A stretch of 64,000 nucleotides of DNA from contig JAFEAO010000005.1 of assembly GCA_018266375.1 (NCBI GenBank), forward strand, positions 130,619 through 194,618, written 5' to 3'. The DNA comes from Bdellovibrionales bacterium (GTDB taxonomy: Bacteria > Bdellovibrionota > UBA1018 > CAIMNF01). Below are positions 56,103 through 62,370 of this stretch, piece after piece (the first letter of the stretch is position 1; each line of letters begins with the position of its first letter). The notes under the pieces were generated by a model. The model was not told the DNA's origin, made no database searches, and was given only the letters and a program-made list of their open reading frames with translations. Position numbers and translations under genes: made by a program.

Positions 56103-56897
56103 CTAGTGCTCTTCTTTGCAGATAACGTCTGCCTCTTTTAGTTCATTCTTTGGATTGCCGCGATCGGTGCTCGCGTAAATGCAGAACGGATCGAGAATGG
56201 TGTAGAGCCACCGTTTGAATTTCTTCGGATCCTTTTGATCGAGACCGAAAAACTTTTTGTATTCCGCCAGGTCTTTAAAGAGATACGCATACTCAAATCG
56301 TTTAAAGGATGTCTCCGGATCCACTTGATCGACGATTCCCGAGCCATTGTAGGTCACGTGATGGGTGACTTTGAGTTCGGATTCGTCCGCGATATGATCT
56401 ACACCCTTATATTTAATCGTCGCCCCACCCAGATCAGTACGCTGAATGATGGAATCGTAATAAAGTTCGCCTTCGGTAAAGTTAACCTTCCCCACCGGAT
56501 CACCATGGAACTCTCCTAAAACCTTACTATCTTTCGGCGAGAAGAGAGCTCCCACCACGAATCCCGGCATCGGGCGATCGTCCTTCAGTCCGAGCACCCA
56601 GATCAATCCGTCCGGACGGCGATACACCGGGGTCATGTTGCAGATCGATTCGTCGCGTTTGAAGCTATCTTCGTTGATAAAGTCGTCCGCTTTGTTCAGT
56701 GGCCACTCGAGTTTGTAGTTGGTGAAGAAAATTTTGTAATAGCCTTCGTTTTCATCCTTCGGGAGACCCTTGCGGATGACTTTGAAGTTGGATTTGGTCG
56801 AGCCCTTTACCGAACAACGATCGGATGCGTACTCGATCAGCTTAGGGAGGGCCGCGGCCTGTGCGGCCGTCAGCAAGGTCAGAATTGTAATGAGCAT
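56103..56897 (-). CDS. Secreted protein of unknown function
   Basis: 264 residues from ATG 56897, where a signal peptide begins (LITILTLLTAAQAAA). The mature part looks mostly beta with charged surface loops. Cysteines are few (DRCSV, SICNMT, DPFCIY, DVICKEEH) and could form two disulfides. I recognise no family. Divergent from pyrD, with 22 bases between the starts. Confidence 0.65.
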   Translation of the reverse strand: MLITILTLLTAAQAAALPKLIEYASDRCSVKGSTKSNFKVIRKGLPKDENEGYYKIFFTNYKLEWPLNKADDFINEDSFKRDESICNMTPVYRRPDGLIWVLGLKDDRPMPGFVVGALFSPKDSKVLGEFHGDPVGKVNFTEGELYYDSIIQRTDLGGATIKYKGVDHIADESELKVTHHVTYNGSGIVDQVDPETSFKRFEYAYLFKDLAEYKKFFGLDQKDPKKFKRWLYTILDPFCIYASTDRGNPKNELKEADVICKEEH

Positions 56898-56919
56898 AAA
56901 ACGATTATACACTACCCGC

Positions 56920-57903
56920 ATGTTCTGGCCTATTCTCCGAACCGTCTTATTCCTTCTTCCCGCCGAGTTTACTCACGAAATCTCCAAGTTCGGCATGCGT
57001 TTGATGGCTCTATTCATGAAACAGCCCAAAGAAATCCGCAATAATCCGATTGGTTTGGCCGCCGGCTTCGATAAAAACTGCGAGATCCTGGATCTACTCC
57101 CCAAATTCGGGTTCGGACACGCCGAAATCGGTACGGTGACTCCAAAACCCCAGGGAGGGAACCCGAAACCGCGTCTCTTCCGCAATCCTAGGGACAAAAC
57201 AATCTTCAACCGGATGGGATTTAACAATTTGGGAGCGGGAATCATCTCGGAACGCTTAAAAAAGATTAAACCCGCGCTACCGCCGGGTTTCAAAGTCGGT
57301 GTGAACCTCGGAAAGAACAAAATCACACCGGATGAACAAGCTGCCGGAGACTACGCGCGGGTCGCACGCGCGTTTCTCGATACCGCCGATTACTTTGTCA
57401 TAAATGTGAGTTCACCGAATACTCCGGGCTTGCGCGCGCTTCAAACCATCGAAGCACTCTCTCTAATTGTTAAGGCGGTCCAGCAGGAGTTACTTTCTCC
57501 CGCAAATCTTAAAAACCGCGCGATCCCGATCTACGTCAAACTCGCGCCTGAGCTCACGGGCGATTCATTGATTCCGCTGCTAAAAGAATTGACTGCACTC
57601 GGAGTGAGCGGATTCGTACTCACGAACACGCAAGCTGGGCACTATATATATAGAGGAGAGTCGTTACCGGGAGGTTGGAGTGGGAAAAATCTATCTACCA
57701 CCTCTTTTAATCGACTCACCGAGGCAAAAAAAGCTTTGAAGGGTGATTTCAGTGTTCGCATGATCTCCGTCGGAGGAATCATGACGACGGAAGAAGCGAT
57801 CAAAAGATTGAAATCCGGGGCGAACGAAATACAACTTTATACCGGCTGGATCTATCAGGGGCCGCTCTTCGCTCATAAGATTTATCACGAATTGCATTCG
57901 TAA
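56920..57903 (+). CDS. pyrD: Dihydroorotate dehydrogenase, class 2
   Basis: 327 residues from ATG 56920, which gives the usual short N-terminal membrane-associating helix. The enzyme oxidises dihydroorotate to orotate in pyrimidine synthesis and passes electrons to quinone. FMN and substrate elements are present: IGLAAGFDKNCE, EIGTVTPKPQGGNPKPRLFR, FNRMGFNNLG, VINVSSPNTPGLR (catalytic Ser), VKLAPEL, LTNTQ, and SVGGIMTTEEAIKRLKSGANEIQLYTGWIYQGP at the phosphate site. Complete. Confidence 0.95.
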   Translation: MFWPILRTVLFLLPAEFTHEISKFGMRLMALFMKQPKEIRNNPIGLAAGFDKNCEILDLLPKFGFGHAEIGTVTPKPQGGNPKPRLFRNPRDKTIFNRMGFNNLGAGIISERLKKIKPALPPGFKVGVNLGKNKITPDEQAAGDYARVARAFLDTADYFVINVSSPNTPGLRALQTIEALSLIVKAVQQELLSPANLKNRAIPIYVKLAPELTGDSLIPLLKELTALGVSGFVLTNTQAGHYIYRGESLPGGWSGKNLSTTSFNRLTEAKKALKGDFSVRMISVGGIMTTEEAIKRLKSGANEIQLYTGWIYQGPLFAHKIYHELHS

Positions 57904-57965
57904 TTAAACTAGGCAATTTGTGCCGAATGCAGGAATTTCCGGGCGAATTTAACAAAAATTTGGCA

Positions 57966-58000
57966 AAAAAAAACCCCGGTCGTGAGACCAGGGTTTTTCT
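57966..58000. terminator. Bidirectional terminator
   Basis: An A-run, CCCCGGTC, loop GTGA, GACCAGGG and a T-run form a hairpin with one mismatch flanked by A on the left and T on the right. It can end pyrD on the plus strand and the lysine-rich peptide gene on the minus strand. Confidence 0.85.
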
Positions 58001-58019
58001 TTTCTAAACTGAAAGAAAG

Positions 58020-58085
58020 TTACTTCTTCTTCTTTTTAGAAGTTTTTTTCTTAGCTGTTTTTTTCTTTGCTTTTTTCTTAGCCAT
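58020..58085 (-). CDS. 21-residue lysine-rich micro-protein
   Basis: ATG 58085 to TAA 58020. A strong ribosome site (GGAGGAAC, then six A) precedes the start. The peptide has 14 lysines out of 21 residues in a repeating pattern (MAKKKAKKK, T, AKKK, TS, then KKKKK), with only Ala, Thr and Ser besides. It resembles the tails of histone-H1-like or other nucleic-acid-compacting proteins. It is followed at once by a terminator and preceded by a hairpin leader, so it looks like a real, independently transcribed gene rather than chance. Function is unknown; DNA, RNA or polyphosphate binding is inferred from charge. Confidence 0.7.
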   Translation of the reverse strand: MAKKKAKKKTAKKKTSKKKKK

Positions 58086-58102
58086 TTTTTTGTTCCTCCA
58101 TT

Positions 58103-58131
58103 GTGTCAGAGTACCGAAGTAATCCTGACAC
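58103..58131 (-). promoter_or_regulatory. Hairpin in the leader of the lysine-rich peptide gene
   Basis: GTGTCAG and CTGACAC pair perfectly over 7 bases around a 15-base loop, about 18 bases before the start codon on the minus strand. Upstream of it (58140-58215) the DNA is very AT-rich and may hold promoters for both directions. Confidence 0.4.
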
Positions 58132-58214
58132 TTACGATGTTACAGCGCTTCCCGATCAATGCAACCCAAAATTAAATAATTTTTTAATTTTTTTCATTTT
58201 TCTAAATTTTTTTC

Positions 58215-58242
58215 TCAAGTCACAACGGACACACCCCGATGA
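58215..58242 (+). promoter_or_regulatory. Candidate flagellar (sigma-28) promoter before flagellin 1
   Basis: TCAA (58215-58218), 16 bases, then CCCGATGA (58235-58242) resembles the flagellar sigma-28 pattern TAAA-N15-GCCGATAA. The fit is partial. Transcripts from it would have a leader of roughly 115 bases containing an 8-base hairpin (AGTGCTCG/CGAGCACT, 58295-58321). Confidence 0.4.
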
Positions 58243-58365
58243 GCTTAGTGAACCCGAAGATTGACCACGGATTGGTCGCAAACTCAGGGTTTCAAGTGCT
58301 CGATCAGTATGAACGAGCACTCGACATCGAAAGATGAAATGGGTTTGACCTTCATGGAGGAAGGT

Positions 58366-59211
58366 ATGGGATTACGAATTAATACAAACGTTCCCTCGTT
58401 AGTTGCTCAACGCAACCTCCGCGGCACGCGCATGATGTTGGATCGGACCCTTGAACGGCTCAGTTCAGGCTCCAGAATCAATCACGCTGGTGACGACGCC
58501 GCCGGACTCGCAATCTCCGAAACACTTCGAGCGCAAATCCGCGGTATCGGCCAAGCGGAGAGAAACGCGCAAGACGGGATCTCACTGATCCAAGTCGGCG
58601 AAGGCGGACTCGTTGAAATCTCAAATATTCTCATTAGGATGCGCGAACTTGGCGTACAAGCCGCCTCTGATACCGTCGGAGTGCGCGAGCGCAAGTTCCT
58701 CGACACCGAATTCCAGCAATTAATGGAAGAAATTGACCGTATTGCTAACTCGATCGAGTTCAACGGCAATCCATTGCTAAACGGAAACGGCACTACTTTC
58801 GAAGTGCAAATCGGCACCAGAAACAATCCGCTCGTCGATCGGATCAAATTGTTCGATCCATACGCTTCAAACGTGAACCTGGTGTCACTTGGAATCAATT
58901 TAGCGTCCGTCGCGGACAAAATGAGCGCACAAAACAGCCTCGCGGGCATCGACGACGCATTAAATCGCGTTACAGCGACTCGTGCGGGCTTCGGAGCCAT
59001 GCAGAACCGGCTCCAATCGGTCATCAACAACTTAACGGTTAACAAGGAAAACATGATGGCGGCGAACAGCCGGATCAGAGATGCGGACTTGGCGGAGGAG
59101 ACTTCAGAGCTCACCAAGCAACAAATTCTCTCTCAATCCGGTGTTGCGGTCCTCAGTCAAGCGAACGCGTCTATTAAAACGGCGCTGGGACTCCTGGGAC
59201 AACAATCATGA
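58366..59211 (+). CDS. Flagellin 1
   Basis: 281 residues from ATG 58366, directly behind GGAGGAAGGT. A filament subunit with only the conserved D0/D1 core: N-terminal GLRINTNVPSLVAQRNLRG, RLSSGSRINHAGDDAAGLAI, RAQIRGIGQAERNAQDGISL, and C-terminal NKENMMAANSRIRDADLAEE ending in ALGLLGQQS. The variable surface domain is almost absent, as in other short flagellins. It is the most divergent of the three copies. Other in-frame ATGs upstream lack this fit. First gene of a three-flagellin cluster, each probably separately regulated. Confidence 0.95.
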   Translation: MGLRINTNVPSLVAQRNLRGTRMMLDRTLERLSSGSRINHAGDDAAGLAISETLRAQIRGIGQAERNAQDGISLIQVGEGGLVEISNILIRMRELGVQAASDTVGVRERKFLDTEFQQLMEEIDRIANSIEFNGNPLLNGNGTTFEVQIGTRNNPLVDRIKLFDPYASNVNLVSLGINLASVADKMSAQNSLAGIDDALNRVTATRAGFGAMQNRLQSVINNLTVNKENMMAANSRIRDADLAEETSELTKQQILSQSGVAVLSQANASIKTALGLLGQQS

Positions 59212-59524
59212 TGATGGAGAAAGTTTAATGGTCTCATAGGCCGCAAAAGTTACTCAGGACGGTGCTCAAGCATCCGTCTGTTTCCTGGATCGATTATGTT
59301 CCTGTGCCTGATGAGAGGATCTCGAAGGGCACAGGAGCAAATCGTCAGGTAAAAATGCGGAGGAGCAAAAGCTCACCGTATGACAATTGTATAAACCGTG
59401 CTCGGTGATGGGAATATAGGGCTCCCGGAACCTGGCACATTAAAAATCGGCAAGGATCGCCGGCCATGGTTTGGTCACCGTGGGTTTTCATGGAGGATAC
59501 TTTTTATGATGGGCGGATAGTTAT
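59212..59524 (+). other. Structured spacer between flagellins 1 and 2
   Basis: This 313-base gap has no gene larger than four codons but several stems. GACGGTGC pairs with GCATCCGTC (59258-59279, one bulge). CCTGTGCC pairs with GGCACAGG (59301-59308 with 59328-59335), enclosing an inner GAGA/TCTC stem. GAGC/GCTC with an AAAA loop lies at about 59364-59375. The 10-mer CGGCAAGGAT (59448-59457) recurs before flagellin 3. It may hold a promoter, a leader RNA or a small RNA. Confidence 0.5.
59506..59520 (+). other. Four-codon leader mini-ORF before flagellin 2
   Basis: ATG ATG GGC GGA TAG (M-M-G-G-stop). A strong ribosome site GGAGG (59492-59496) lies nine bases upstream, far from the flagellin start (28 bases) but ideal for the mini-ORF. 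The stop is followed after four bases by the flagellin ATG, so reinitiation is possible. The Gly codons form a GGCGGA that can itself act as ribosome site for flagellin 2. Confidence 0.5.
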
Positions 59525-60358
59525 ATGGGTTTACGAGTTAATACGAACATTTCGAGCTTAGTTGCTCAGAGAAGTTTGAATACAAACCGTCAGGCGCTGG
59601 AGAAGAACCTCCAAAAATTAGCTAGCGGTAGTCGAATCAACACTGCTGGTGATGATGCGGCGGGATTGGCGATTTCGGAACACTTACGTGCGCAGATTCG
59701 TGGCTTGAAACAAGCCAAGCGAAACGGCCAAGACGGTGTTTCCTTGATCCAAGTATCAGAGGGTGGATTGAATGAGATTACAAATATCTTGATCCGTCTT
59801 CGCGAACTTGCAATCCAATCGGCATCAGACACCGTCGGAGATAAAGAACGCAGCTTTACCGATCGCGAATTCCAAGCATTAAAATCGGAAATCGATCGGA
59901 TCTCGATGTCCACGAACTTTAACGGGACACCGCTCTTGAACGGGCGTGCGGGTATCTTCGAAATCCAGGTCGGCACGGGTAACAACCCACTCACTGACAG
60001 GATCGTGTACGACGGACAAAATGCGGATGTGACTCTCGAAGCACTCCGCATGGCGGGCGAAAGTGTAGCCACTAAACAAGGATCACAATTGACTCTCGCG
60101 GTCCTCGACGATGCGATTTCGCAGGTCAGCAGTGTCCGGTCCGATCTCGGAGCCATGCAAAACAGGCTTCAGTCCACGATCAATAACTTGGCCGTGAACG
60201 AAGAGAACATGACCGCGGCGAATAGCCGGATCAGAGACGCCGATCTCGCGGAGGAAGTCTCGGAAATGACGAAGAACAATATTTTGATGCAAGCAGGGAT
60301 CGCGGTCTTGGGACAAGCGAACCAAAGCGCACAGACCGCGCTGAAACTGCTCTCGTAA
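59525..60358 (+). CDS. Flagellin 2
   Basis: 277 residues. D0/D1-only flagellin: GLRVNTNISSLVAQRSLNTN, KLASGSRINTAGDDAAGLAI, DGVSLIQVSEGGLNEITNIL at the N-terminal side, and VNEENMTAANSRIRDADLAE through ALKLLS at the end. It is closest to flagellin 3 (the same length; shared DKERSFTDREFQALKSE segment). A hypervariable domain is lacking. Its leader has two purine-rich sites and a mini-ORF. Confidence 0.96.
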   Translation: MGLRVNTNISSLVAQRSLNTNRQALEKNLQKLASGSRINTAGDDAAGLAISEHLRAQIRGLKQAKRNGQDGVSLIQVSEGGLNEITNILIRLRELAIQSASDTVGDKERSFTDREFQALKSEIDRISMSTNFNGTPLLNGRAGIFEIQVGTGNNPLTDRIVYDGQNADVTLEALRMAGESVATKQGSQLTLAVLDDAISQVSSVRSDLGAMQNRLQSTINNLAVNEENMTAANSRIRDADLAEEVSEMTKNNILMQAGIAVLGQANQSAQTALKLLS

Positions 60359-60398
60359 GTGTAACGCCGAAACACTAACGGTAGACATCGCAAAGTTT

Positions 60399-60420
60399 CC
60401 TCCGGGCAATAGCCCGGAGG
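60399..60420 (+). terminator. Hairpin after flagellin 2, no T-run
   Basis: CCTCCGGGC (60399-60407), loop AATA and GCCCGGAGG (60412-60420) form a perfect 9-base GC-rich stem 41 bases after the stop codon. The bases after it are CTAACCAAAA, so it is more likely an mRNA-stabilising or attenuating structure than a plain terminator. Confidence 0.5.
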
Positions 60421-60432
60421 CTAACCAAAACG

Positions 60433-60468
60433 CGGCAAGGATGCTGTCCAGGCAACGCAAGGAACGCG
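60433..60468 (+). repeat. Two short repeats shared with other flagellin spacers
   Basis: CGGCAAGGAT (60433-60442) also occurs at 59448-59457 before flagellin 2. ACGCAAGGAACGCG (60455-60468) recurs exactly at 61418-61431 after flagellin 3. Both contain the core GCAAGGA. They may mark duplicated spacer DNA or a binding site. Confidence 0.5.
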
Positions 60469-60509
60469 GGTCCATGAGACCGGTCTGGATTCAAGGAGGA
60501 ATCGGAAAT

Positions 60510-60524
60510 ATGAACGGAGGCTAA
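60510..60524 (+). other. Four-codon leader mini-ORF before flagellin 3
   Basis: ATG AAC GGA GGC TAA (M-N-G-G-stop), with AGGAGG ending at 60499, ten bases upstream. The stop is three bases before the flagellin 3 ATG. The glycine codons spell GGAGGC, a perfect ribosome site for flagellin 3. Same plan as at 59506-59520. Confidence 0.5.
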
Positions 60525-60527
60525 GGT

Positions 60528-61361
60528 ATGGGTTTACGTATCAATACCAACATCTCGTCGCTTGCGGCGATGAGGCAATTAGCTAACACGAAAGGGGCTC
60601 TCGACGGTTCGTTGGAGAGGCTCAGCAGTGGTAGCAGAATCAACCGCGCCGGCGACGACGCCGCAGGGTTAGCAATCTCGGAAAACCTGAGAGCGCAAAT
60701 CCGCGGATTTCGTCAGGCAAAAAGAAACGCCCAAGACGGGGTGTCCATGATTCAGGTGTCAGAAGGCGGCTTGAACGAGATTTCGAACATGATTATCAGG
60801 CTTCGGGAACTCGCGATCCAAGCGGCATCAGACACGATCGGGGACAAAGAACGAAGCTTTACCGACAGGGAATTCCAAGCTCTCAAATCCGAGATGCAAC
60901 GAATTTCTGATTCCATCAACTTTAATGGAACTCCTCTCTTGAACGGGAAAGCGGGAGTCTTCGAGATTCAAGTCGGGATCTACAACAATCCAATGGCCGA
61001 TCGGATTGTTTACAACGCGGAGAACGCCAACGTGACGCTCGAAGCCCTCGGGCTCGTTGGTGAATCAGTCGCCACTAAGGTTGGAGCGCAGACCACGCTC
61101 GCCGCATTGGACGACTCCCTCATGCGGGTAAACAGCGTTCGCGCGGATATGGGTGCGATGCAAAACCGGCTTCAATCGACGATGAACTCCCTTGCGATCC
61201 AAGACGAGAATCTCTCGGCAGCCAACAGCCGGATCCGGGACGCCGACCTCGCGCTCGAAGTGTCAGATATGACTAAAAACAATATCTTACTTCAAGCGGG
61301 TATCGCGGTCCTTGGCCAAGCCAATGCCCAATCGCAATCGGCACTGAAGCTCCTGACCTGA
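60528..61361 (+). CDS. Flagellin 3
   Basis: 277 residues, D0/D1 only. GLRINTNISSLAAMRQLANT, RLSSGSRINRAGDDAAGLAI, RQAKRNAQDGVSMIQVSEGG, and at the end IQDENLSAANSRIRDADLAL to ALKLLT. Same length as flagellin 2 and nearly the same middle region. The C-terminal helix keeps the expected SRIRDAD. It is followed by a strong hairpin (61404-61444). Normal flagellin with no sign of decay. Confidence 0.96.
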   Translation: MGLRINTNISSLAAMRQLANTKGALDGSLERLSSGSRINRAGDDAAGLAISENLRAQIRGFRQAKRNAQDGVSMIQVSEGGLNEISNMIIRLRELAIQAASDTIGDKERSFTDREFQALKSEMQRISDSINFNGTPLLNGKAGVFEIQVGIYNNPMADRIVYNAENANVTLEALGLVGESVATKVGAQTTLAALDDSLMRVNSVRADMGAMQNRLQSTMNSLAIQDENLSAANSRIRDADLALEVSDMTKNNILLQAGIAVLGQANAQSQSALKLLT

Positions 61362-61403
61362 TTCATTCTGCATAAAGATTTAACAGCCTGAGCTTAGCTT
61401 AAG

Positions 61404-61444
61404 ACCCGGGGTGGGAGACGCAAGGAACGCGTCCCTGCCCGGGG
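61404..61444 (+). terminator. Strong imperfect hairpin after flagellin 3
   Basis: GACCC at the left and GGGTC at the right enclose a stem of about 18 pairs with bulges, ending in GACGC/GCGTC around a 7-base loop that carries AAGGAAC. There is no T-run. It separates the flagellin from the SDR-fold gene. The 14-mer ACGCAAGGAACGCG spans the loop. Confidence 0.5.
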
Positions 61445-61503
61445 TCCACCGTCCTCGCAACCTGCGATGCGGATGTGCTAGAATGAATGGAGAAGGGAAT
61501 CTA

Positions 61504-62370
61504 ATGCGCAAAGTCTTGATCGTCGGTGGTAACGGATTTGTTGGGCACACGCTAGCGCGCTCTCTCAAGGACAAGTTCGCCGTCACCTGCACTCATCAGG
61601 GCGTTTATACCCCGATTCCTGGCATCGAGTTCGTGCGCCTGGCGAATCTCGGGGATAAAACCGTTTGCAAAGCGATCGTACAAAAAATCGAACCTGAAAT
61701 CGTCGCCTACTGCGCGGGTTCGAACGATCTTCTCGCTGCCGAGCAAAACGTCCAACGGACCCAGCTCGTCCATTCGGCCGGCGTCACCAACGTCTTTTCA
61801 GCGAGCGAGAACTACAAAGCAAAATTCATATACATCTCGACCAACTTCGTCTTTTCAGGCGTCGACGGAAACTACTCGGAATCGAGTACCGCGATCCCGG
61901 CATTCCAGCTCGGCAAAGCCAAGCTCGGTGCTGAAAACTTCCTTCGAAGCCGCTCTACAAACTACATTATCTTTCGGGCTGCCCCCCTTCTCGGCCGCGG
62001 TACGCTCGAACATCCCTCGTTTGTTGACGTGATCCGCGAAGCTTCGCTTCGAAAAAGGAAAATCAAACTTCAAAACAAGATCATTCACAATCCGGTTCAT
62101 ATCGATGCGCTTGTGGACGCCGTGAAGCACGTGATCGGAATCGACGTTCGAAATAAAATTATCCACGTCGGCGGATTGACCAAAACTTCGCAGTCCGATC
62201 TCGGTAAAGCCGTCGTCGCTCAGCTCGGTCTGGACGCAGCGACGATCGAGGTGAGCGACGCTTCATCGAACGCGATTCCAAGCGATTACTCCTTGAATTT
62301 TACAGAGTCATTGCGCGTGCTGGAGGCGCAACCTCTTTTGCTTGAGCAGAGCATCCGCCTACTTACCTAG
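61504..62370 (+). CDS. SDR-fold protein resembling dTDP-4-dehydrorhamnose reductase
   Basis: 288 residues from ATG 61504, with GGAGAAGGGA upstream; longer frames exist but begin inside the hairpin. An N-terminal Rossmann motif (VLIVGGNGFVGHTLARSL) and YISTNFVFSGVDGNYSESST follow the RmlD/extended-SDR plan. At the place of the catalytic YxxxK the sequence is FQLGK (in AFQLGKAKLGAENF), Tyr to Phe, so dehydrogenase activity is doubtful. A sugar-nucleotide role linked to flagellin glycosylation is possible from context only. Its end overlaps the next gene by 12 bases. Confidence 0.75.
   Translation: MRKVLIVGGNGFVGHTLARSLKDKFAVTCTHQGVYTPIPGIEFVRLANLGDKTVCKAIVQKIEPEIVAYCAGSNDLLAAEQNVQRTQLVHSAGVTNVFSASENYKAKFIYISTNFVFSGVDGNYSESSTAIPAFQLGKAKLGAENFLRSRSTNYIIFRAAPLLGRGTLEHPSFVDVIREASLRKRKIKLQNKIIHNPVHIDALVDAVKHVIGIDVRNKIIHVGGLTKTSQSDLGKAVVAQLGLDAATIEVSDASSNAIPSDYSLNFTESLRVLEAQPLLLEQSIRLLT

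Noticed and set aside
57645..57660. TATATATATAG with GAGGAG inside pyrD as a promoter and ribosome site
   Set aside because: Lies within conserved pyrD coding sequence; no gene begins after it.
59432..59447. TGGCAC before flagellin 2 as a sigma-54 promoter
   Set aside because: The -12 GC element is missing at the required distance.
58482..60156. Minus-strand open frames inside flagellins 1 and 2
   Set aside because: They recur in the same place in each flagellin because the flagellin codons are conserved, not because they are genes.
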